Source of the DNA: CAYWEP01 sp964608945 | GTDB lineage: Bacteria > Patescibacteriota > Microgenomatia > Levybacterales > UBA12049 | Direction of reading: 5' to 3' | NCBI GenBank assembly: GCA_964608945.1 | Contig: CAZSQB010000037.1 | Location: forward strand, 1 to 10,480 | DNA length: 10,480 bases | Shown: piece after piece, positions 1 to 4,906 of the stretch | How positions within the stretch are numbered: position 1 is the first letter of the stretch | How the letters are laid out: every line of letters starts with the position of its first letter | Translations under genes and position numbers: made by a program | Notes under the pieces: model-generated | Databases searched by the model: none | The model's input: only the letters and a program-made list of their open reading frames with translations | Told to the model about the DNA's origin: nothing

Positions 1-160
1 CCCAGAAGAAAAGTAAAGAGGCCGAAAAAAACAACATTAAATCCTAATTAAGCCCAAAATCCTCAGCTTGATTGGTCGCTCAATTTAGCAGCGTGATGCC
101 TCGCTGTGTGGCTACCCCCGGGAGTGTGGACATATAAATAACAGATTTTATTTATGCGGC
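1..160. other. Left-edge stretch without a complete gene
   Basis: No complete gene is visible. Two plus frames entering from the left edge stay open briefly, one to a TAA at 49-51 and one to a TAA at 45-47. Either could be the lysine-rich C-terminal tail of a gene cut by the window edge, and I cannot choose between them. On the minus strand an ATG at 35-37 opens a hydrophobic frame running off the left edge, which might be a signal peptide start. An AT-only inverted repeat (134-140 with 149-155, 8-nt loop) lies just past the stop of the minus-strand gene ending at 161, but it lacks the GC stem of a normal terminator. Confidence 0.35.
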
Positions 161-544
161 TTATTGATCAAGTCTTCTGCCTCGAGACCGGAAGAGGACA
201 ATAGCACTGGCTGCAGCTGCCAGGAATCCGCCACCCATTTCTGCTTTGCCTAGTCGCCTTTCTTGATCGACTCTCCCTTGTAGCTCTTGCCTTCTTTCTT
301 GGGCCATTTCATCAAAACCAGGACTTGCAGGGACTCTGCCATAAGACCTTGCAAGGAGAACAGGTATATTAGCTTCTGATCGCTCAGCATCATCTAATCT
401 TCGATTACCGTCAAAGAAAGCACCTACACCAGCGACAAACGGTACAAGAAGAAGGATTCTCCTCGGGATGCGCACGGTGAGAATACTTTGACGGGAAGTG
501 CTTGAAGTTGATAAGGGGGGTTGTTCGGTGCGTTCTACAGCCAT
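161..544 (-). CDS. Unrecognised small protein with two membrane segments
   Basis: I do not recognise a family for this 127-residue protein. It has a polar Ser/Thr/Pro-rich N-terminus (residues 1-24), a first hydrophobic segment at about 30-44, and a hydrophilic middle region (46-103) rich in Arg and Glu, with a stretch at 78-98 that could be helical or coiled. A second Gly/Ala-rich hydrophobic segment at 104-118 is followed by an Arg-rich tail. Flanking arginines suggest both ends face the cytoplasm with the middle outside. It lies downstream of, and on the same strand as, the DUF5654-like gene, but has its own strong promoter at 555-583, so it is probably a separate unit. The ATG at 542-544 is supported by that promoter 10 bp upstream. 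A lineage-specific membrane protein is the safest description. Confidence 0.6.
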   Translation of the reverse strand: MAVERTEQPPLSTSSTSRQSILTVRIPRRILLLVPFVAGVGAFFDGNRRLDDAERSEANIPVLLARSYGRVPASPGFDEMAQERRQELQGRVDQERRLGKAEMGGGFLAAAASAIVLFRSRGRRLDQ

Positions 545-554
545 AGCAAGGCTA

Positions 555-583
555 TATATACTATCATGAAATCAATTTGTCAA
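555..583 (-). promoter_or_regulatory. Sigma70-type promoter for the gene ending at 161
   Basis: Read on the minus strand, a perfect TTGACA (578-583) is followed by a 17-bp spacer and TATATA (555-560). The -10 box ends only 10 bp before the ATG, so transcription should start within a few bases of the start codon. There is no room for a Shine-Dalgarno sequence. The promoter abuts the stop of the upstream gene at 585. Confidence 0.75.
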
Positions 584-584
584 C

Positions 585-842
585 CTAGTCTCGCTCCAGA
601 CGTTCGAGGATTTTGGTGAGTTGGTAAGTGACAATCACAGCAAGAGCAGTCACAGCCAATGCATACAGAAGAAGCGTGTAGAGACCGCTACCGTCTGGTA
701 AGTAGCGCTTTACATATCCGCTGACAAATTCTTGAATCAAGCTATTCCACGCGAGCGCAGCGACCAACCCAAACCCGCTCGTTGAAAGGGTTATCATTTG
801 CTTGACCAACTCAAGCCGAAGTGATTTCCTACTTTTAGCCAT
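585..842 (-). CDS. DUF5654-like two-helix membrane protein
   Basis: This 85-residue protein resembles the DUF5654 family, which I know from Patescibacteria and some archaea and whose function is unknown. A basic N-terminus (MAKSRKSLRLELVKQ) leads into a first membrane helix with the family-like stretch TSGFGLVAALAWN (about residues 18-36). An amphipathic linker ending LPDGSGLY follows, then a second membrane helix (about 52-72) and a charged tail (KILERLERD). The reading frame stays open upstream to 998, but the extra 52 residues would be read from the nonamer array and the start of the Fic gene. I therefore place the start at the internal ATG (840-842), which has a -10 box 10 bp upstream. 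It is divergent from the Fic gene. Confidence 0.75.
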   Translation of the reverse strand: MAKSRKSLRLELVKQMITLSTSGFGLVAALAWNSLIQEFVSGYVKRYLPDGSGLYTLLLYALAVTALAVIVTYQLTKILERLERD

Positions 843-852
843 ACAGGTCAAT

Positions 853-858
853 AGTATA
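853..858 (-). promoter_or_regulatory. Extended -10 promoter of the DUF5654-like gene
   Basis: On the minus strand TATACT at 853-858 is preceded by TGT, which matches the extended -10 pattern TGn. No good -35 box is seen 17 bp upstream, as is common for extended -10 promoters. The gap to the ATG at 842 is 10 bp, so the mRNA leader would be almost absent. This element supports the short start of the gene. Confidence 0.55.
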
Positions 859-902
859 ACACAGCTACTTTTTCCGTTGTTTTTCTTCGGGAATTGTGCG
901 AG

Positions 903-947
903 AATTACTAAGTTACTTAGGTAACTTAGGTTACCTAGGTTACCTAT
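903..947. repeat. Five-unit nonamer array upstream of Fic
   Basis: Five 9-bp units follow without gaps: AATTACTAA (degenerate), GTTACTTAG, GTAACTTAG, GTTACCTAG and GTTACCTAT. The cores GTTAC and GTAAC are reverse complements, so two mutually exclusive 7-bp hairpins with TTAG loops can form: 910-916 with 921-927, and 919-925 with 930-936. The last unit contains the first two bases of the Fic ATG (946-948). The array sits in the divergent gap between the DUF5654-like gene and Fic. Confidence 0.85.
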
Positions 948-1995
948 GTACACTCCCAAATACCAAATCACCAACAAAATCCTCAAAAATATCGGCATTG
1001 TTGAAGCTGCGCGGGAAGTTATCGATCACGCACCGCTCCTACCGTATTACGAAAAAAAATTCCAAAGAGAAGCCATGATCCGGACAGTCCATTACGGTAC
1101 GCACATTGAGGGAAATGAACTAAACCTCACCCAAGCTGAGAAAGTAATTGAAGGGCAGGAAGTCGTCGGCCGCGATCGGGATGTGCAAGAAGTTATTAAC
1201 TACCGCCGCGTCATGGATTTCATAGGCCAAAGCCCAACTGAGAAAAAAGAAGTTTCAGAAACACTCGTCAAAAAAGTCCACGAGATCACAACCGATAAGA
1301 TTTTACCTCCTGAAAAATGCGGCGAGTATAGAAAAACCCAAGTCGTCGTCAAAAATAGTCTGACAGGCGAGGTCACATTCAAGCCTCCACTCGCTGTATC
1401 GGTCCCATTTCTCATGCGGGACTTTATAGAGTTCATAAATGCCGCCAACCCCGATGAAATTCACCCAGTTTTAAAAAGCGGAATTGTGCACTACGAATTC
1501 GTCCGCATCCATCCCTTTATAGACGGCAACGGCAGAGTAGGCAGATGCCTCTCGATTCTGACCCTTTTCCAAGACGGCTATGACATCAGGAAATTCTTCT
1601 CACTTGAAGAATACTTTGATTCAGATGCAGAAACGTATTACGTAGCTTTGCAAAGTGTAGGGAAAAAAGACGGAGACCTCACAGAATGGCTTGAGTATTT
1701 CACCCACGGACTGGCAATTGAGCTGAGCAAGATTAAAGAAAAGGTAGAGCATATCTCAATTGACGCCAAATTAAAAGAAAAATTAGGCGGCGCGCCGCTT
1801 ATGCTCACAGAAAGGCAGCTGAAAATCATCGAATACATTCAAAAAACAGGTTACCTGCAAAATAACGCCTTCAAGCAGCTCTTCCCCTTCGTCTCAGAAG
1901 ACACCGTCCTCAACGAGTTAAAATCCCTCATCACTCATGGTATAATTCGCAAGCAAGGGAAAACAAAGGCTGCAAAATACGCGATGAGTAAGTGA
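946..1995 (+). CDS. Fic family protein (probable AMP transferase)
   Basis: This 349-residue protein carries the complete Fic motif HPFIDGNGRVGR at residues 189-200, with catalytic His189 and the phosphate-binding GNGR. Family members usually transfer AMP from ATP to a hydroxyl of a target protein. The N-terminal half contains YGTHIEGN (50-57), the position of the inhibitory helix of class II Fic proteins. Glu55 of the (S/T)xxxE(G/N) motif is present, but the first Ser/Thr position is Gly51. Residues 283-345 look like a winged-helix domain (TERQLKIIEYI then VLNELKSLI), as in many Fic/DNA-binding fusions. The start at 946 gives the usual N-terminal length, although it lies inside a repeat array without a Shine-Dalgarno sequence. 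The last codons and TGA lie in the next array. No antitoxin-like gene is adjacent. The target is unknown. Confidence 0.92.
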   Translation: MYTPKYQITNKILKNIGIVEAAREVIDHAPLLPYYEKKFQREAMIRTVHYGTHIEGNELNLTQAEKVIEGQEVVGRDRDVQEVINYRRVMDFIGQSPTEKKEVSETLVKKVHEITTDKILPPEKCGEYRKTQVVVKNSLTGEVTFKPPLAVSVPFLMRDFIEFINAANPDEIHPVLKSGIVHYEFVRIHPFIDGNGRVGRCLSILTLFQDGYDIRKFFSLEEYFDSDAETYYVALQSVGKKDGDLTEWLEYFTHGLAIELSKIKEKVEHISIDAKLKEKLGGAPLMLTERQLKIIEYIQKTGYLQNNAFKQLFPFVSEDTVLNELKSLITHGIIRKQGKTKAAKYAMSK

Positions 1996-2026
1996 TGAGT
2001 TATGAGTGCTAAGTTATAAGTTGTGA
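1992..2026. repeat. Five-heptamer array before the S23-family gene (left arm)
   Basis: Five contiguous 7-bp units: GTGATGA, GTTATGA, GTGCTAA, GTTATAA and GTTGTGA, with consensus GTnnTnA. The array covers the Fic stop codon (1993-1995) and ends in the GTG start of the next gene (2023-2025). Words such as TATGAGT and TTATAAGTT recur in reverse complement in the array at 2364-2398, on the far side of the small gene. Confidence 0.85.
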
Positions 2027-2385
2027 AAGAATCAATAATAGCTAAAAGGTCATTCGCGTTTGGGCTAGATATCATTAAGATGACAAAGGTTCTTTCAAGA
2101 ACATACGAAAACGTAGTTTTTGTAAGGCAAATAATACGATCCGCAACTTCAATAGGAGCAAATATAGAGGAAGGTTTAGGCGCTAACTCAAAGAAGGACT
2201 TTATCCACTGTATGAATATAGCGAAAAAAGAAGCGCGCGAGACTCATTATTGGTTAAGGCTAATGGAGCAGGTTAATAGTAATACTAATTTTACAACTCT
2301 ATTGCAGGAGAATCAGGAACTTATTGTTATGCTAACGAGTATCGTAAAAACAGCTGATGGTAAACTCAGGACTCATAATTTATAA
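2023..2385 (+). CDS. Four-helix-bundle protein, S23 / 23S rRNA-IVP family
   Basis: This 120-residue protein belongs to the four-helix-bundle family named after proteins encoded in 23S rRNA intervening sequences, which is also related to the Avd protein of diversity-generating retroelements. The diagnostic stretch RSATSIGANIEEG lies at residues 39-51, followed by KKDFIHCMNIAKKEARET and YWLRLMEQV at about 57-84. The molecular role of free-standing copies is unknown; basic surfaces suggest nucleic-acid binding. The start is a GTG in the last heptamer of the upstream array. Residues 115-120 and the stop are read from the downstream array. No rRNA, reverse transcriptase or variable repeat is nearby, so this is neither an rRNA intervening sequence nor a DGR. 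It lies between Fic and DNA ligase on the same strand. Confidence 0.88.
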   Translation: MKESIIAKRSFAFGLDIIKMTKVLSRTYENVVFVRQIIRSATSIGANIEEGLGANSKKDFIHCMNIAKKEARETHYWLRLMEQVNSNTNFTTLLQENQELIVMLTSIVKTADGKLRTHNL

Positions 2386-2398
2386 CTCATAACTTATC
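2364..2398. repeat. Five-heptamer array after the S23-family gene (right arm)
   Basis: Five contiguous 7-bp units: ACTCAGG, ACTCATA, ATTTATA, ACTCATA and ACTTATC. They encode the last residues and stop (2383-2385) of the S23-family gene and end one base before the ligase ATG at 2400. ACTCATA is the reverse complement of TATGAGT in the left array (1992-2026), so the two arrays form approximate terminal inverted repeats around the gene. Confidence 0.85.
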
Positions 2399-2399
2399 T

Positions 2400-4181
2400 A
2401 TGCAGTTTTCAGAGCTCGCGCAGTATTTCGAAAAATTAGAATCAACCTCATCTCGTTTGGCTCTCATTGATATCCTCGCCGAGCTTTTTAAAAAGGTTAA
2501 TAAAGAGGAAATTGATAAGGTGATGTACCTGGCGCAAGGAAGAATAGCGCCGTTTTTTGCACCAGTTGAAATCGGCATGGCAGACAAAAACGTTGCAAGT
2601 GCCATGGCAATGGCATATGAAAGTGATAAAGAAGCTGTTTTGAAGCAATATTCAAAACTTGGAGATATGGGGTTGGTAGCTTTGCAACTAAGTGAAAAGT
2701 TCAAACCTGCCCGCAATGCTACGCAAAGCGTTGCAGGCGGGGCGAAAAGTTCAAAGTTAACAATAGTAGAAGTTTTTGATGTTTTAACACAAATAGCAAA
2801 GACTACGGGCGAGGGAAGTGTTGAGAAAAAGCAGATACTTTTAGCGGATTTACTAAAGAAAATGGATCCAACTGCGGCAAAGCATCTTGTCCGCGTACCA
2901 CTCGGCAACACGCGCCTCGGCATAGGCGACCCAACAATCCTTGATGGTTTGGCACTCGCAATCCTTGGCGATCGTAGCAATCGTAAGCTTTTGGAGAGAG
3001 CCTACAACGAGACGTCAGATCTTGGCCTGATCGGTATCAAATTGCTTGAAGGCGGCTTAAAAGCCGTAAAGAAGCTCTCCGTCACCGTAGGTCGTCCTAT
3101 TCGTTCAGAGTTATGTGAGCGTTTGCCAAATGTCGAAAAAGTGCTTGAGAAAATGGGCGGAAAAGTCCACAGTACCCTGAAATACGATGGAATTAGGGTG
3201 CAATTGCACAAGGATGGAGACAAAGTCCACATGTATTCACGCAATCTTGAAGATATGACCCACATGTTTCCAGAACTCATCGAGGGCACAAAAAGGCAGG
3301 TAAAGGCAAAAACTGCCATTCTTGATACAGAGGCGCTCGCATATCAGCCAGAGTCAGAGGAGTTTCTCCCGTTTCAAGAGACCACCAAACGCCGCCGCAA
3401 ACACAACATCGAGGAAGTCGCCAAGCAATTGCCGCTGAAAGCTTTCGTATTCGACATTTTATACGTCGACGGCAAGTCACTCATCGATACACCACTCCTT
3501 CAGAGGATAGAGATACTCAAAAAAACCGTTAAGACAGACGACACTCTAATCCCATCCCCGGGAGAAATCGTATCAGACCCCAAAAAGCTCCAAATAATGC
3601 TGGATGATGCCATAACTAAAGGGTTGGAAGGATTGGTAGTAAAAAGAGTAGACAGTCTTTATGAAGCAGGCGGACGAAATTTTAATTGGGTAAAGCTAAA
3701 ACGCCACTCAAGTGGAGAATTACACGATACAATCGATTGCGTAATCTTAGGATATATCTTTGGCAGAGGGAAGCGTACAGCATTTGGAGCAGGAGCGCTT
3801 CTCGTTGGCATTTATGACAAAGAAAACGATGCGTTTGTTACAGTCTCAAGAATCGGTACCGGTCTCTCGGATGAAGAGTGGAGGAGTATAAAAGAAAAAA
3901 CAAAAGGTCTAGAAATCGACCACAAGCCGGCACGAGTCAACTCACTCATAACGCCAGACGTCTGGGTAAAGCCGGAGATTGTTATTGAAGTTCTAGCAGA
4001 TGAAATAACCATAAGTCCTCGTCACACTGCCGGCATGGACCTAACTGACGGCGCAAAGGGCCTTGGGTATGCTTTGAGGTTTCCTCGATTGATTCGCTTC
4101 AGAGAAAAAGACAAAAAACCCGAAGACGCGACAACAGTAAAAGAGCTAATAGAGATGTTTAAATCTCAAGGCAAGAAATAG
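2400..4181 (+). CDS. lig: ATP-dependent DNA ligase, archaeal/eukaryal LIG1 type
   Basis: This 593-residue protein seals single-strand nicks through an AMP-lysine intermediate, and its length matches archaeal ATP-dependent ligases. The N-terminal helical DNA-binding domain covers about residues 1-230 and includes RVPLGNTRLGIGDPTILDG (165-183), typical of the family. The nucleotidyltransferase motifs are intact: motif I KYDGIR with catalytic Lys261, motif III SRN (280-282), motif IIIa FDILYVDG (351-358), motif IV EGLVVKR (410-416) and motif V WVKLKR (430-435). The OB-fold domain ends with motif VI around FPRLIRFRE (561-569). The ATG follows the heptamer array directly with no Shine-Dalgarno sequence. 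Bacteria normally rely on NAD-dependent LigA, so this is probably a repair ligase, but LigA would lie outside the window. The gene converges on the next gene with a 5-bp gap and no visible terminator. Confidence 0.95.
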   Translation: MQFSELAQYFEKLESTSSRLALIDILAELFKKVNKEEIDKVMYLAQGRIAPFFAPVEIGMADKNVASAMAMAYESDKEAVLKQYSKLGDMGLVALQLSEKFKPARNATQSVAGGAKSSKLTIVEVFDVLTQIAKTTGEGSVEKKQILLADLLKKMDPTAAKHLVRVPLGNTRLGIGDPTILDGLALAILGDRSNRKLLERAYNETSDLGLIGIKLLEGGLKAVKKLSVTVGRPIRSELCERLPNVEKVLEKMGGKVHSTLKYDGIRVQLHKDGDKVHMYSRNLEDMTHMFPELIEGTKRQVKAKTAILDTEALAYQPESEEFLPFQETTKRRRKHNIEEVAKQLPLKAFVFDILYVDGKSLIDTPLLQRIEILKKTVKTDDTLIPSPGEIVSDPKKLQIMLDDAITKGLEGLVVKRVDSLYEAGGRNFNWVKLKRHSSGELHDTIDCVILGYIFGRGKRTAFGAGALLVGIYDKENDAFVTVSRIGTGLSDEEWRSIKEKTKGLEIDHKPARVNSLITPDVWVKPEIVIEVLADEITISPRHTAGMDLTDGAKGLGYALRFPRLIRFREKDKKPEDATTVKELIEMFKSQGKK

Positions 4182-4186
4182 ATGGT

Positions 4187-4801
4187 TTAGTCTGCCGCAG
4201 TTTGTCGTGGTTTAACTACCCCAAGCTGGGGAGTAATGGGTATTGGATATGGCCTCCATAGCTCCCTTTTCGCAATTTCATCATTAATCATCATATTATT
4301 ACCATCAGGTTCTCCTGTTCGAATTATTTCACACAATCGCAAAGTAGCTAAGTTAGCAAAAACCTCTCGCCACACAATAGGATGACTAGCACGAATCAAT
4401 AGAGGGTTTCTGGAAGCATCTGTATACTGTGGCTGTCCTTCTTCTGGCTTTATTTGATAGACAAAAACATCAGGTAAAAAATCAGCATTAGGATGATCAT
4501 CTCTATATTCATGCATAACTCTTCTTGCATCGAACTGCAAGTGTGAGAGATTGTTAGTAGTTCTTCGATAACGTTCCAGCTCATCTCTCAGCCGTCCTCT
4601 TTGTAACGCTCTTACTAGTGGATGATTCCATGTGCTGAATCTGTCTCCGAACTCTCCATTCGCTTCTCTTCTGCGCGCAGCCTCATATAATATAGCTTCA
4701 ACAAGAAAAGTGGGGTCCTCGCCTGTAGGGAAAAAAAGGGAAGAATCTGGAGAAGATTCTCTTTTAAAAATACTGCGAAGTTTCTCCTTTGGAGAGTTCA
4801 T
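4187..4801 (-). CDS. Unrecognised soluble protein
   Basis: I do not recognise this 204-residue protein. It has no signal peptide or membrane segment. The N-terminus is basic and Ser-rich (about 1-20), followed by helical charged stretches (VEAILYEAARRREA at about 34-47, and RGRLRDELERYRRTTNN at about 68-84). A later segment resembles a compact fold with WREVFANLATLRLCEIIRTGE around residue 143-163, and the tail is Pro-rich. There is one Cys, and no clear metal-binding or catalytic motif is seen. It is transcribed divergently from endonuclease Q, with which it shares a 105-bp promoter region, and it converges on the DNA ligase. That position between two repair genes is suggestive only. The ATG at 4799-4801 is supported by promoter boxes just upstream. 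Confidence 0.7.
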   Translation of the reverse strand: MNSPKEKLRSIFKRESSPDSSLFFPTGEDPTFLVEAILYEAARRREANGEFGDRFSTWNHPLVRALQRGRLRDELERYRRTTNNLSHLQFDARRVMHEYRDDHPNADFLPDVFVYQIKPEEGQPQYTDASRNPLLIRASHPIVWREVFANLATLRLCEIIRTGEPDGNNMMINDEIAKRELWRPYPIPITPQLGVVKPRQTAAD

Positions 4802-4811
4802 ATAGTCTTAT

Positions 4812-4847
4812 AGTATAAATTGTAACAAAGCAGAGATCTGTTGTCAA
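4812..4847 (-). promoter_or_regulatory. Promoter of the unrecognised gene ending at 4187
   Basis: On the minus strand a perfect TTGACA (4842-4847) is followed after exactly 17 bp by TACAAT (4819-4824). A second candidate -10, TATACT at 4812-4817, ends 10 bp before the ATG, the same distance as in other promoters of this window, but lacks a good -35. Either would give a leader under about 15 nt. Confidence 0.65.
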
Positions 4848-4879
4848 GTATTTGTCAAGTTTCTGTCAGCAAATGCTGA
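4842..4879. promoter_or_regulatory. Operator-like TGTCA repeats and small palindrome
   Basis: TGTCA occurs three times at exact 11-bp spacing (starting at 4842, 4853 and 4864), so the copies lie on one face of the helix. The last runs into a CAGCA-AA-TGCTG inverted repeat at 4868-4879. The block lies between the two divergent promoters and overlaps the -35 box of the minus-strand gene, as an operator would. No regulator is identified. Confidence 0.4.
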
Positions 4880-4892
4880 AAAGCATCCGTGC

Positions 4893-4898
4893 TACAAT
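4893..4898 (+). promoter_or_regulatory. Extended -10 promoter of endonuclease Q
   Basis: TGCTACAAT gives an extended -10 (TGn at 4890-4892, TACAAT at 4893-4898). Only 8 bp separate it from the GTG start at 4907, so transcription would begin at or next to the start codon and the mRNA would be leaderless. Confidence 0.6.
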
Positions 4899-4906
4899 AG
4901 CGGATA

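Noticed and set aside
60..130. tRNA-like or small structured RNA at the left edge
   Set aside because: A short CAGCG/CGCTG pairing exists, but there is no T-loop GTTCGA or cloverleaf on either strand.
843..998. N-terminal extension of the DUF5654-like protein
   Set aside because: The added 52 residues would be read from the nonamer array and the Fic 5' end; the internal ATG has its own -10 box and gives the expected protein.
2023..2385. Diversity-generating retroelement or rRNA intervening sequence
   Set aside because: The protein resembles Avd/S23, but there is no reverse transcriptase, template/variable repeat pair or rRNA in the window.
2387..2980. Long minus-strand open frame inside the DNA ligase gene
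   Set aside because: It lies antisense to a ligase with intact motifs, has a Cys/Ser-rich composition typical of an antisense shadow, and shows no recognisable domain.
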